A stretch of 64,000 nt of DNA from assembly GCA_005881275.1 (NCBI GenBank), contig VBEF01000042.1, positions 29,162 through 93,161 on the forward strand. Direction: 5' to 3'. Source of the stretch: Chloroflexota bacterium. GTDB taxonomy: Bacteria; Chloroflexota; Dormibacteria; Dormibacterales; Dormibacteraceae. The notes below the pieces were generated by a model, which saw only the letters and a program-made list of their open reading frames with translations, ran no database searches and had not been told where the DNA came from. Position numbers and translations under genes: made by a program. Below, piece by piece: positions 31,785-43,208 of this stretch; positions within the stretch are counted from its first letter, which is position 1; every line of letters starts with the position of its first letter.

Positions 31785-33083
31785 ATGCCAGACATAAATA
31801 TGCCGAAGCTCTCCGACACGATGGAGGAGGGCACCATCGTCGAGTGGAAGAAGAAGAGCGGCGATGAGGTGAAGACCGGCGAGGTCCTGGCCGAGGTCGA
31901 GTCCGACAAGGCCACGTTCGACCTCGAGGCGGACGCGGACGGCGTTCTGCAGATCCTCGTCGACCAGGGAGTGCCGGCCAAGATCGGCGCCCCCATCGCG
32001 CGCATCGGCGAGGCCGGGGCTGAGCCGGTGCCTCAACCGAAGGCGAAGCCCAAAGAGCCCGAAACCCCGCCCGCGGTCGCCGAGGAGCCCGCGCCGGCGC
32101 CCCCCAGCCCCTCGGGCGCGGCCCCTCCGTCCGCCTCCGCCGGACATCTCCCCACAGGTGGAGAGGAGTTGGCTACCGCGGATGGGCGGCAGGACGGTCG
32201 CGAGCTCAAGGCCTCCCCTCTGGCGCGACGCCTGGCCGAAGAGATGGGCGTCGATCTCGCCTCACTGAAGGGCAGCGGGCCGGAAGGCCGCATCGTCAAA
32301 GAGGACGTGATCGCGGCCGGCGGCTCGCGGCCGAAATCAGAGCGGCGGCGCCCTCAGCCCGCCACCGAAAGGCCCGCCGGACCTGACGTCGAGGTCATCG
32401 AGCCGTCGCGCATGCAGGCGACCATCGCGCGCCGCATGGCCGAGTCCAAGTCGACCATTCCCGAGTTCCAGGTCACAGTCGAAGCGCGCGTCGACCTGGC
32501 GGTCAGCCTGCGCCAGCAGCTCAAAGATTCCGTACCCGGCGCGGAGAAGGTGACCATGACCGACTTCCTGGTCCGGGCCTGTGCTCTCGCGCTGCGCAAG
32601 TTTCCTGAGGTCAACAGCTCGTGGGTCGACGGCAAGTTCCAGCGCAAGCGCGGAATCAACATCGGCCTGGCCGTGGCACCGAGTCAGGGCATGGGCCTGC
32701 TCGTCCCTGTCGTGCACGACGCTGACATCAAGGACCTGATCCAGATCTCCATCGAATCGCGACAGGTGATCGAGCGCGCCCGGTCAGGCCGCCCCAACGA
32801 AGGGGACTTGAGCGGGGCGACGTTCTCGATCTCCAACCTCGGCATGTTCGGGGTCGACGAGTTCACAGCCATCATCAACCCGCCCGAGGCAGCCATCCTC
32901 GCGGTCGGCGCGATCAAAGACGTGCCTGTCGTGCAAGACGGGAGAATCGTCCCGGGCAAGGTGATGCGCATGACGCTCTCTGTCGACCACCGCGTCTTCT
33001 ACGGCGCGACCGCGGCGCAGTTCATGGCCCAGGTCAAGCGTCTGATCGAAAACCCGGTGACCCTGCTGGTCACGGTGCCGTGA
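31785..33083 (+). CDS. pdhC: 2-oxoacid dehydrogenase E2 (dihydrolipoyl acyltransferase)
   Basis: The E2 core, 432 residues. One lipoyl domain (1-75) with the lipoylated lysine in VESDKATFDLEA; a Pro/Ala-rich hinge; the peripheral subunit-binding domain (about 145-180: ASPLARRLAEEMGVDL, GPEGRIVKEDV); and the acyltransferase domain with SVDHRVFYGATAAQF, which keeps the catalytic His and Arg while a Tyr-Gly replaces the usual Asp-Gly. A good ribosome binding site lies upstream, partly paired in a hairpin. Its stop overlaps the next gene by GTGA. Confidence 0.93.
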   Translation: MPDINMPKLSDTMEEGTIVEWKKKSGDEVKTGEVLAEVESDKATFDLEADADGVLQILVDQGVPAKIGAPIARIGEAGAEPVPQPKAKPKEPETPPAVAEEPAPAPPSPSGAAPPSASAGHLPTGGEELATADGRQDGRELKASPLARRLAEEMGVDLASLKGSGPEGRIVKEDVIAAGGSRPKSERRRPQPATERPAGPDVEVIEPSRMQATIARRMAESKSTIPEFQVTVEARVDLAVSLRQQLKDSVPGAEKVTMTDFLVRACALALRKFPEVNSSWVDGKFQRKRGINIGLAVAPSQGMGLLVPVVHDADIKDLIQISIESRQVIERARSGRPNEGDLSGATFSISNLGMFGVDEFTAIINPPEAAILAVGAIKDVPVVQDGRIVPGKVMRMTLSVDHRVFYGATAAQFMAQVKRLIENPVTLLVTVP

Positions 33084-33586
33084 CCCCCGGCGAGGTCGCC
33101 GACGTCCTCGAGACGTCAGGTCAGGCTTTCGCCGGCTTGCTACGCGGTGTGACGCCAGAGGTCGCTTCGTGGCGGCCTGCGCCGGAGGAGTGGTGCATCA
33201 ACGAATGCGTGGGGCACATCGTCGAGTCGGAGAACAGAGGTTTCGCAGGACGGATTCGGATCATCCTCAGCGCCGACGAGCCACAACTGGAAATCTGGGA
33301 CCAGCCACATGTCGCGAAGGCGAGGGGTGACTGCGAAAAGACTCCCCAGCAGATGCTCGAAGAATTCGAACCTCTTCGCCGCGCAAGCCTCGCGTTGGTC
33401 CGTGCCTTGAAATCCGACCAGCTGCAGCGCGGTGGCGCCCATCCAAAGGTTGCTCGCCTCACCGTCGAGGACGTGCTCCACGAGTGGATTCACCACGACG
33501 CCAACCACTTGAAGCAGGCCTACGCAAACGTCCAGGCTTACGTCTGGCCGCAAATGGGCAACGCCCAGAGGTTCAGCAGGCCCTAG
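33080..33586 (+). CDS. DinB-fold (YfiT-like) family protein
   Basis: A 168-residue four-helix protein resembling the DinB/YfiT superfamily, with a putative metal site made of GHIVESENR and DVLHEWIHHDANHLKQ. Such proteins often act as thiol-dependent transferases or hydrolases; the exact reaction is unknown. It is not the DinB polymerase. It is coupled to pdhC by a GTGA overlap, suggesting an accessory role, and it converges on the histidine kinase gene with a 4-base overlap. Confidence 0.75.
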   Translation: MTPGEVADVLETSGQAFAGLLRGVTPEVASWRPAPEEWCINECVGHIVESENRGFAGRIRIILSADEPQLEIWDQPHVAKARGDCEKTPQQMLEEFEPLRRASLALVRALKSDQLQRGGAHPKVARLTVEDVLHEWIHHDANHLKQAYANVQAYVWPQMGNAQRFSRP

Positions 33587-35052
33587 GCGACAGCCGCCGC
33601 CCCGGAGTCGGGCTCAACTTTGACGTCGCGGGACGCCGGCAGCATGAGGTGCATCCGAAGGTTGCCAGAGTCGTCGAAATCCGCCCACAGGCGTCCCTTC
33701 ATCGCCGCCGCGAGCTCGCGTGAGATGGAGAGGCCGAGACCGACACCCCCCGCGGCGGCGGAGCGCGAAGGATCAGCCCGGTAGAAGCGGTCAAACATGC
33801 GGTCGGGGTCGGGCCGGTGCTGGCCGGCGGAATTGGACACGATCGTTTCGACCGCGCCTCCGCTCAGGCGGGCGGCGACGTTGACGGTCGATCCTGCAGG
33901 CGCGTACTTCACGGCGTTGTCCAGCAGGTTGTCGAGGATCTGATGCAATCGCTCCGGGTCGGCCGCAACCGGCGGGATATCGTCCGGCACGCTGAGGTTG
34001 AACGACAGCCTGCGTGAGCCGGCGCGCGGTCGGACGATCTCGAGCTCTTGCTGCAGATGGCCGCCCAGGTCGACCGCGGTGATGTGCATCGAGATCGAGC
34101 CCGCTTCGACGCGTGCCAGGTCGAGCAGCTCCTGCGCCATGCGCAGCACGCGCTCGGATTCCTCGTGCACGATCGTCGCCGCGCGGGTTCGCTCCACATC
34201 GCTCAGCAGGCTTCCATCGACCAGCGCTTGACTGAATCCGATCAGGCTCGTCAGCGGTGTCTTCAGCTCGTGCGAGACGTTGGCCAGAAAATCTCGCTGC
34301 GCCTTGCGCGCCCGCTCCACGGCTTCGCCCATGCGATTGAACGCGGCCCCGACCATCCCGATCTCGCCAGGGCCCTTGATGCTGACGCGGCGCGAGTAGT
34401 TGCCCGCGGCAATGTCTTCAGCCGCGGCACCGAGCTGCGTCAGCGGCCCGGTCATCGACTGGCTGATCAACAGCGTGAGCAGCATCGCCACCACGAGCGC
34501 CGCGCCTCCCGCCTCGAGCAGCCTGCTCGCCAGCTCGCCGGCGGCCGCCGACGCCGCGAACGTCTGCGGTTGGGCGAGCACCACGAAGCTCGCGTGGAGC
34601 GGATCTTGGCCCGGTGGTATCTGCTGCGCGGCGGTGAAATATGGGTGACCGTCGAGCGAGTATCGACCCGGCGCGCCGGCTCCGACCGAGACCTGCCGGC
34701 CCAGCAAGGAATCCTGGCTGTCGAAGACGACCGAATGGTCGGAGCGCAGCAGCAGCAGCCGGTTCCCGCTCAACGTAGGTACGACGAGGCCGGTCAGGCG
34801 ATCGACAAAATCGCTCGGCGTGTCCAGGCCAGGTCGCGGGCACGTCGCCGGCCGTGCGATCCGAGGCAGGGGGTTGAAGCATTCCTCGTGCCTCACCTGA
34901 GCAGTGACGGTGATGACATTGCGAGAAAGCTGCGCCTGCGCGCTTTGAAACTCGAGGTCTCGCACGAACACCCACGTCAAAGCGCCGGCGAGGAGGAGGC
35001 TGACGGCGACGATGCCGGCGGCCGAGGCGAGGAGACGCAGTCGCAGGCTCAG
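33583..35052 (-). CDS. Sensor histidine kinase (PhoR-like)
   Basis: A membrane sensor of 489 residues. First membrane helix about 9-30 (ASAAGIVAVSLLLAGALTW), an extracytoplasmic sensor of about 140 residues, a second helix (ALVVAMLLTLLISQS), HAMP linker, HisKA with the phospho-acceptor His in FLANVSHELKTPL, and HATPase boxes NLLDNAVKYAPAGS and GVGLGLSISREL. The frame runs open upstream into the response regulator, but the natural N-terminus is the CTG at 35052, overlapping the regulator's stop as CTGA; the next upstream ordinary start would add 48 residues of shadow sequence. Start is inference. It pairs with the adjacent regulator. Confidence 0.9.
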   Translation of the reverse strand: MSLRLRLLASAAGIVAVSLLLAGALTWVFVRDLEFQSAQAQLSRNVITVTAQVRHEECFNPLPRIARPATCPRPGLDTPSDFVDRLTGLVVPTLSGNRLLLLRSDHSVVFDSQDSLLGRQVSVGAGAPGRYSLDGHPYFTAAQQIPPGQDPLHASFVVLAQPQTFAASAAAGELASRLLEAGGAALVVAMLLTLLISQSMTGPLTQLGAAAEDIAAGNYSRRVSIKGPGEIGMVGAAFNRMGEAVERARKAQRDFLANVSHELKTPLTSLIGFSQALVDGSLLSDVERTRAATIVHEESERVLRMAQELLDLARVEAGSISMHITAVDLGGHLQQELEIVRPRAGSRRLSFNLSVPDDIPPVAADPERLHQILDNLLDNAVKYAPAGSTVNVAARLSGGAVETIVSNSAGQHRPDPDRMFDRFYRADPSRSAAAGGVGLGLSISRELAAAMKGRLWADFDDSGNLRMHLMLPASRDVKVEPDSGAAAVA

Positions 35053-35738
35053 CTGCCTGCAAGCTCCAGGCGATAGCCGACGCCCCACACGGTCTGGATG
35101 CTCGGGTCCGTGATGTGGGCCGCCGCCAGCTTCTCGCGCACCTGCTGCACGTGGACGTCGACCGTGCGCGTGTAGCCCGGAAAGTCGTAACCCCAAACGA
35201 GATCCAGAAGCTCGCCGCGCTGGAACACCCGCCCGGGATGCCGCGCCAGCAGGGCCAGCAGGTCGAACTCCTTCGGCCGCAGCTGGACACGCTCGCTCCC
35301 GTGACGCACCTGATGGCGCTCGATGTCAACCTCGAGCTTGCCGGCGCGAACGAGCTTGGGCTGGTCCGGCTCGCTGCGCGCCCGGCGCAGCAGCGCCTTC
35401 GCCCGCGCCACGAGCTCTTGAGGGTGGAAGGGTTTGGTCAGGTAATCGTCGGCGCCGACTTCGAGCCCGACCACCTTGTCGGTCACTTCGTCGCGGGCGG
35501 TCAGCATGATGATCGGCACCTGGCTCAGCTTGCGGATCTCCTTGCAGATGGTCAGTCCGTCGGTGCCGGGCAGCATGATGTCGAGGATCACCAGGTCGGG
35601 CTTCAGCTGTCCGAACCTGGCGACGGCTTGCGACCCGTCCCCCACTCCCTCGACCTCATAGCCTTCGCGAACGAGATAAAGGCGCGCCAGCTCGACGATG
35701 TGCTTTTCGTCGTCGACAACCATGATCTTGGAGCTCAT
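35049..35738 (-). CDS. OmpR/PhoB-family response regulator
   Basis: About 229 residues: a receiver domain with acidic pocket MVVDDEKHIVELA, the phospho-acceptor Asp in LVILDIMLPGTDG, the conserved Lys in DDYLTKPFHPQEL, then a winged-helix output domain (LRPKEFDLLALLARHPGRVF, YTRTVDVHVQQVREKL). ATG 35738 is preferred over ATG 35750. First gene of a two-gene operon with the kinase. The family suggests a phosphate or envelope stress response, but the signal is unknown. Confidence 0.94.
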   Translation of the reverse strand: MSSKIMVVDDEKHIVELARLYLVREGYEVEGVGDGSQAVARFGQLKPDLVILDIMLPGTDGLTICKEIRKLSQVPIIMLTARDEVTDKVVGLEVGADDYLTKPFHPQELVARAKALLRRARSEPDQPKLVRAGKLEVDIERHQVRHGSERVQLRPKEFDLLALLARHPGRVFQRGELLDLVWGYDFPGYTRTVDVHVQQVREKLAAAHITDPSIQTVWGVGYRLELAGS

Positions 35739-35826
35739 CGCGGCGGCCACGGCATCAATTCATCACCGCGGAGTCAGCCGGTTGTCTTACATGTGTGAGC
35801 GAAATGTAAACGCGACCCTTCCCCAT

Positions 35827-36870
35827 TTATGGGGAGCCTACGTCCCGCCTGCGCAGGATCACCACGTCCTGGTTGTCCTCGTTGGCACGAGTCCGGTAGA
35901 GAAGCACCTCCCACTGCGGGGTAGCGTGGTTCAGGAGCCACTCGGGAGATATGTAAGACTCGCCCCAATCCGGATCGATGATGCCCCAGTCGCCTTTCGT
36001 CCCGAACATCGGCAGGAAACCGAAGCCGGTCCCCAGCATCGAAGTCAGAACGGCACGCATGTCCACGACCGGGCGAAGCCTCTTGCTTGCGTAGTAGGCG
36101 ACGCTGCCGAAGGAATGGGTGGTCAGCATCAACAAGCCCCCGGGCGTCAAAAGCCGATGCATCTCGGCAAGCCACGCGGTGGCCGCCTCAGGACCGAAGT
36201 GAGACCAGATCGAGATCGCGAAAACACACTCGAATGACGATCCATCGCTAGCGAGCGGTGGGCGTTGCGGACTCACCATGAAGCTGATGTCCGGCAGATT
36301 CTCGTTGGCCCACCGTATCGCTCCTTCGTTTGGGTCGCAACCGTGGCACTCGAGGTCACGCCGGTAGGCCTTGACAACCCGAATGACGCGACCGGACGAA
36401 CAGCCGAAATCAAGGACACGGCCGCCGATGGGTATTTCTACGCCGGCCAACTCGAGGGTTGCGAAGATCAGGTCGGCGTGATAGATGCTGCCGCCCGCGG
36501 CGAGGCTCCCTCGACCCATGGCGTGCACATCGCTCGGCGGTTCTGCAGCTGTCAGACCAGCCCGCGCCCCCGAGCCTTCCAAACCATAGCGAACGGAGTA
36601 GTGGAGCGCGGTCCGCTTCCAGTTGACTGAGCCAGGCTCCAACTGCGTCCAGTACGCCCGGTCCTCATCCGATAGCCTCGGGGACAGCGCCTCAAAATCA
36701 TCAACCTCAATTCGCGAGAACAGCGCATTCGTGACAGGGGCTGGCAAGCCTTCCCGGTGGAGCGGGCTGCGGCTCATCGGCAGCACCATCCCGAAGGTGC
36801 TCTCGACCCCGCTCGCAACTATCCGACGGGCCCTACGCATGGCGCCCCTCATGCGCTTGGGACTGATCAT
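35827..36870 (-). CDS. Class I SAM-dependent methyltransferase
   Basis: A 347-residue protein with a Rossmann methyltransferase core at about 145-260: motif I VLDFGCSSGRVIRVVKAY, then CHGCDPNEGAIRWA, CVFAISIWSHF and LLTPGGLLMLTTHSF. The N-terminal 130 and C-terminal 70 residues are family-specific and not recognised. The target may be a sugar, lipid or small molecule; such enzymes often sit near polysaccharide genes, but the main cluster here is 10 kb away. It follows der by 40 bases on the same strand. Confidence 0.8.
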   Translation of the reverse strand: MISPKRMRGAMRRARRIVASGVESTFGMVLPMSRSPLHREGLPAPVTNALFSRIEVDDFEALSPRLSDEDRAYWTQLEPGSVNWKRTALHYSVRYGLEGSGARAGLTAAEPPSDVHAMGRGSLAAGGSIYHADLIFATLELAGVEIPIGGRVLDFGCSSGRVIRVVKAYRRDLECHGCDPNEGAIRWANENLPDISFMVSPQRPPLASDGSSFECVFAISIWSHFGPEAATAWLAEMHRLLTPGGLLMLTTHSFGSVAYYASKRLRPVVDMRAVLTSMLGTGFGFLPMFGTKGDWGIIDPDWGESYISPEWLLNHATPQWEVLLYRTRANEDNQDVVILRRRDVGSP

Positions 36871-36910
36871 TGTGTTTTCACCTTCTTGCTCGAAGTAGAA
36901 GCCCGCGCCG

Positions 36911-38260
36911 CTATTTTGCCGCTTTGGTCCTGCTTCGGCGACTCTCTTCGGACCGCAAGACCAGCTTCAACGGGTTGCCCATCAGGCCGAAGCTGTCGCG
37001 AATCTTCTTCTCCAGGTACCGCCGGTACGAGAAGTGCAGCAGCCCCGTGTCGTTCACGAACAGGACGACGGTCGGGGTCTCATCGCCCGCCTGAGTCGCG
37101 TAGGTCACCTTGAGGCGGCGTCCTTTGAAGCTGGGAGGCGGATGCTCGTTGAACGCATCGCGCAGCACGCGGTTGAGCTCGTTCGGCGGGATCTTGATCC
37201 GGCGCTGGCCGACCACCTCCAGAGCCGTCGGCACGGTCGATCCGATCCCTTCTCGGGTCTTCGCTGACACGGTGACGACCGGCGCGAATGCCGCGAACTT
37301 GAACTTGCTCGCCAGCGTCTTGCGCCAGTACGCCGGCTTGCGCATCGCGGGTTCGACGAGGTCGATCTTGTTGACCACGATGACCAGCCCTTTTCCCGCC
37401 TCGAGCGCGTAACCGGCCACGTGCTGGTCCTGAGCCAGCACTCCGGTCGGAGCCTCGATCACCAACAGCACTACGTCCGATCTCTCCATGGCGTGGATGC
37501 CGCGCAGCAGGCTGTAGCGCTCGAGCCGGTCGCGGCTCGACGATTTGCGGCGGATGCCGGCGGTGTCGATGAGGACGACGGGCACGCCGTCGAAGATGAG
37601 CTCGGTGTCGATGGGATCGCGCGTCGTTCCAGGCGTGGGGCTGACGAGGGCGCGCTCATCACCCAGCAAGGCGTTGAGCAGCGACGACTTGCCAACGTTG
37701 GGCCGGCCCATGATCGCGAGCCGGTCCGCCTTCTCGTCTGTGGGCGCCAGATCTTCCGCCGCCGGCAGCGACTCGACGACCCGGTCCAGCAGCTCCCCCA
37801 CTCCCAGTCCGTGCTGCGCCGAGATCAAGGACGGCTCTTCGAAGCCCAGCTCGAGGACCTCATGCGCGAGGTGGCGGTCGTTCGGCGAGTCCGCCTTGTT
37901 GAGCGTGACCAGCACGCGGCGGCGCGACTTGCGGAGCAGCTGCGCGATGTCGCGGTCGATCGGTGTGAGGCCCTGGCGAACGTCGAGCAGGAGGATGATC
38001 ACGTCGGCCTGGTCGATCGCGACCCTGGTCTGGGCTTCGATCGCCGCACGCGACGAGTCCTTCCCAGTGTCCAGGTCGAGGCCCGCCGTGTCGACGACCG
38101 TGAACTCGCGACCCCGCCACTCGGCAACGCCGTAAAGGCGGTCTCGGGTGAGGCCCGCCTGCGCGTCGACGATCGCCTTCCTCCAACCGATCACGCGGTT
38201 GAAAAGCGTCGATTTGCCGACGTTCGGTCGGCCGACGATCGCGACGATGGGCCGGGCCAC
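36911..38260 (-). CDS. der: GTPase Der (EngA)
   Basis: A tandem-GTPase needed for 50S subunit assembly, 449 residues. The first G domain has GRPNVGKSTLFNRVIG and DTAGLDLDTG; the second has GRPNVGKSSLLNALLG, DTAGIRRKS and NKIDLVE. The C-terminal KH-like domain follows (RVLRDAFNEHPPP). In the first domain the G4 motif is LNKADSPN. GTG start. It follows the mec-like gene closely on the same strand. Confidence 0.96.
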   Translation of the reverse strand: MARPIVAIVGRPNVGKSTLFNRVIGWRKAIVDAQAGLTRDRLYGVAEWRGREFTVVDTAGLDLDTGKDSSRAAIEAQTRVAIDQADVIILLLDVRQGLTPIDRDIAQLLRKSRRRVLVTLNKADSPNDRHLAHEVLELGFEEPSLISAQHGLGVGELLDRVVESLPAAEDLAPTDEKADRLAIMGRPNVGKSSLLNALLGDERALVSPTPGTTRDPIDTELIFDGVPVVLIDTAGIRRKSSSRDRLERYSLLRGIHAMERSDVVLLVIEAPTGVLAQDQHVAGYALEAGKGLVIVVNKIDLVEPAMRKPAYWRKTLASKFKFAAFAPVVTVSAKTREGIGSTVPTALEVVGQRRIKIPPNELNRVLRDAFNEHPPPSFKGRRLKVTYATQAGDETPTVVLFVNDTGLLHFSYRRYLEKKIRDSFGLMGNPLKLVLRSEESRRSRTKAAK

Positions 38261-38277
38261 CCGTCAATTAGACGGGA

Positions 38278-38688
38278 TCAGACGACCTCGAGCGGTTCCG
38301 GGTGGAAGGGCCCTCCGTCCTTGTCGGCGACAAAGGCGTTGGCGTCGACCGGCTTGCCTTCATGGACAGCGACGATGAGATAGACGTAGCCCGCCCATGC
38401 TCGTTCCGTGTCGAAGCGTGACGCTTGCGCCGGATGGTCCGGGTGGCTGTGGTAGTAGCCCACGATGTCGAGGCCGGCGGCGTCCGCCTGGCGCTGGATG
38501 CGGATGTGATCGCGCGGATCGATCTCGTACCGGTCTCGTGCGCGGTCGACGATGATGTTGCGCGCGCGCTTGACCTCGGTGACCTCGCCGTTGTCCCGGG
38601 GTCCGATCATGATGCCGCAGATCTCGTGCGGGTAGCCCTCGGCTCCGTGCGCACGAATCGACTCGATGGCTGTCCGCCGGATCTTCAT
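38278..38688 (-). CDS. JAMM/MPN zinc metalloprotease, Mec-like
   Basis: A 136-residue JAMM metallopeptidase: HEICGIMIGPRD supplies the Glu and GYYHSHPDHPAQASRFD the HxHx(10)D zinc ligands. In M. tuberculosis the homologue Mec removes newly made cysteine from the carrier CysO, beside CysM. Here the gene starts as ATGA over the cysM stop, supporting that role. No CysO gene lies beside it. The longer frame to 38796 is a shadow. Confidence 0.85.
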   Translation of the reverse strand: MKIRRTAIESIRAHGAEGYPHEICGIMIGPRDNGEVTEVKRARNIIVDRARDRYEIDPRDHIRIQRQADAAGLDIVGYYHSHPDHPAQASRFDTERAWAGYVYLIVAVHEGKPVDANAFVADKDGGPFHPEPLEVV

Positions 38689-39602
38689 GTTTTTCGGCCG
38701 TACAAACCGGTCGACAGATAGCGGTCGCCCGAGTCTGGAAACACCGTGACGACGACGCCTTCGCGAATCGTGCCCGCCAGCCTGCGGACCGCCCACAGCG
38801 CCGCTCCGCTCGAGTGCCCGACCAGCAAGCCCTCAGTCCGCGCCACCTGGCGGGCGAGGTCGTACGCGGGCTCTGTCGGGCATCCCCACACCTCATCGGC
38901 CAGCGACGGATCCCAGACCCGCGGCACGATGGCGGTCGGCAGATGCTTCAGGCCTTCGAGGCCGTGAAACGAATCGTCGGGCTCGACGGCGATCGTCTGG
39001 ATCGAAGCGTCGTGCTCCTTCAAGCGGCGCGACGTGCCGACGAACGTGCCGGTCGTGCCGAGACCCGCGACGAAATGCGTGATCCGGCCCGCGGTCTGCT
39101 CCAGGATCTCGACCGCGGTTCCCTCGTAGTGCGCCAGAGGGTTGGCGGGATTGGAATACTGGTCTGGATAGAAGTAGCTGTCCGGATCGCGTTCGACAAG
39201 CTCTCGCACCATGCGGATCGCGCCGTCGGATCCCTCACCCGCGTCGCTGTAGACGATCTCAGCGCCGTACGCCCTGACCAGCGCCTTGCGCTCCGTGCTG
39301 ACGTTGCCAGGCATCACAAGCTTCACCCGGTAGCCCTTCGCGGCGCCGATGAGCGCGTACGCGATGCCTGTGTTGCCTGAGGTCGAGTCGATGACGGTGC
39401 GGTTCCGCGTCAGCGCGCCGCGCCGCTCGCCGTCTTCGATCATCGACAGCGCAGCGCGGTCCTTCACGGAACCACCGGGGTTGAACCATTCGGCCTTGGC
39501 GTAAACCTCGACATTCGGGAACTCGCGCTCGAAAACGCGCACCCGCAGGAGCGGCGTGTTGCCGACGAGCTGCGTGATTCCCATTACTCCAGCCGTACGC
39601 AT
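38685..39602 (-). CDS. cysM: Cysteine synthase CysM
   Basis: A fold-type II PLP enzyme of 305 residues. PLP lysine in NPGGSVKDRAAL, phosphate-binding STSGNTGIAYAL, and HFVAGLGTTGTFVGTSRRL. The short form and the Mec neighbour point to the CysO-dependent CysM of Actinobacteria, which uses O-phosphoserine and a thiocarboxylated carrier protein rather than free sulfide. O-acetylserine use cannot be excluded. Coupled to the Mec-like gene by ATGA. Confidence 0.9.
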   Translation of the reverse strand: MRTAGVMGITQLVGNTPLLRVRVFEREFPNVEVYAKAEWFNPGGSVKDRAALSMIEDGERRGALTRNRTVIDSTSGNTGIAYALIGAAKGYRVKLVMPGNVSTERKALVRAYGAEIVYSDAGEGSDGAIRMVRELVERDPDSYFYPDQYSNPANPLAHYEGTAVEILEQTAGRITHFVAGLGTTGTFVGTSRRLKEHDASIQTIAVEPDDSFHGLEGLKHLPTAIVPRVWDPSLADEVWGCPTEPAYDLARQVARTEGLLVGHSSGAALWAVRRLAGTIREGVVVTVFPDSGDRYLSTGLYGRKT

Positions 39603-39623
39603 TTAGACAAATGGTAGAAAGCG

Positions 39624-39866
39624 TCAGCCCGTGAAGTGTTTGACGATCAGGCCTCCCAGGACGATGACAAAGGCGACGGAGTAACCGATCAGAGACCGTC
39701 GGTACACCGAGCCGCCTTCGGGCCAGAGGATGTTCAGGATCGCCTTGCCGATGAGAAAGCCGCCACCGAGCAGCGCAACCGGCGGTGAATTCGACAGCAC
39801 GCCGAGGAGCAGGATGATCGTCGCCACAGCGACCTCGAACAGCTGCAGAACGGTATAGGCGGCCAA
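39624..39866 (-). CDS. Small three-helix membrane protein
   Basis: About 80 residues, nearly all in hydrophobic segments: YTVLQLFEVAVATIILLLGV, PPVALLGGGFLIGKAILNIL and LIGYSVAFVIVLGGLIV, ending near KHFTG. I prefer TTG 39866, 5 bases after the stop of the upstream PLP-enzyme gene; a longer frame to 39953 lies wholly inside that gene. No family recognised and no function assigned. Same strand and close spacing place it in the methionine/cysteine transcript. Confidence 0.6.
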   Translation of the reverse strand: MAAYTVLQLFEVAVATIILLLGVLSNSPPVALLGGGFLIGKAILNILWPEGGSVYRRSLIGYSVAFVIVLGGLIVKHFTG

Positions 39867-39870
39867 TGCG

Positions 39871-42326
<2,456 letters not shown>

Positions 42327-42341
42327 CTAGGTGAAGTTCGG

Positions 42342-43208
42342 CTAGGCCGCGAGCGGCCCGAAGCCGCGCGATGGGTTCACGCTGAACCCATAGTTCAGGA
42401 GCGCCGTGGCGTCGTCGGTCGAGTGCAGCGTTGCGTTGAGCACCACCGCGATGAGGTGCCTGTCTCCACGCGTCGCGGTCGCCAGCATGCAGCCGCCGGC
42501 GCTATCGGTGAGCCCCGTCTTCAAGCCGGTCGCTCCCGGGTAAGTCCACAGCAGCCGGTTCAGGTTGTGCGGGTTGAACGCCTTGTGCGTCGGCGTGGCG
42601 GGAATCGCAACGTCCCTGGTGCCGGCGATGGCAGCCAGGTCGGGATAGTAGGTGTCGAGGTAGGCAGCCGTATGGGCGAGGTCGTGGGCGGACATCGCGT
42701 GTCCGGGCGCATCCAGTCCGCTCGGCGTGACGAAATGGCTGGCCGTCAGGCCGATGCTCTTCGCCTTCTGGTTCATCTGCCGGATGAAGCGGTCGCGCGG
42801 CACCAGGCCGGTCGCGAGCGCCTCGGCCGCGTCGTTGCCGGAGTCAAGAAACAGCCCGTACAGCAGGTCGCGGACTGTGACGCGCTCGCCCGGGGTCAGG
42901 CCCATGACGCTCGGGACGATCTGCGTCGCCTCCTTGGCGACTTCCACCGTGCGATCGAGCGAACCCGCGTCGTCCGCGGCGACCATGGCCGTCATGAGCT
43001 TCGTCAGGCTCGCGGGCGCGCGTGATGACTCCGCGTCGCGCTCCCACAGCACCTGGCGAGCGTCGAGGTCGACGAGGTACGCGGCCTGTCCGTGGATTGC
43101 GATGTTGGGTTGGCCGTGCGTGGCCAGCCAGTAGGTCGAGAAATCGAAGTGATCGAACGACCTGGCGGTGGGCGCGGAGGCGCTCTTCAGGTTGAAGACG
43201 AACGGCAT
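42342..43208 (-). CDS. D-alanyl-D-alanine carboxypeptidase (penicillin-binding protein 5 type)
   Basis: A serine DD-peptidase trimming peptidoglycan stem peptides: ASLTKLMTAMVAADD carries the SxxK site, LFLDSGNDAAEALA the SxN motif, and GLKTGLTDSAGGC the KTG motif. ATG 43208 is the first ordinary start, but the open frame continues upstream and encodes a basic stretch then a membrane helix (LTFFVSLAVIAAAVATTVFV), just what is needed for export. No ATG, GTG or TTG lies in that part back to about 43385, where an ATT follows a -10-like TAGAAT. The true start is therefore upstream and unusual. Confidence 0.88.
   Translation of the reverse strand: MPFVFNLKSASAPTARSFDHFDFSTYWLATHGQPNIAIHGQAAYLVDLDARQVLWERDAESSRAPASLTKLMTAMVAADDAGSLDRTVEVAKEATQIVPSVMGLTPGERVTVRDLLYGLFLDSGNDAAEALATGLVPRDRFIRQMNQKAKSIGLTASHFVTPSGLDAPGHAMSAHDLAHTAAYLDTYYPDLAAIAGTRDVAIPATPTHKAFNPHNLNRLLWTYPGATGLKTGLTDSAGGCMLATATRGDRHLIAVVLNATLHSTDDATALLNYGFSVNPSRGFGPLAA

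Noticed and set aside
33080..33586. DinB (Pol IV) as an SOS gene
   Set aside because: The protein has the small four-helix DinB/YfiT fold, not the polymerase, and no LexA box lies nearby.
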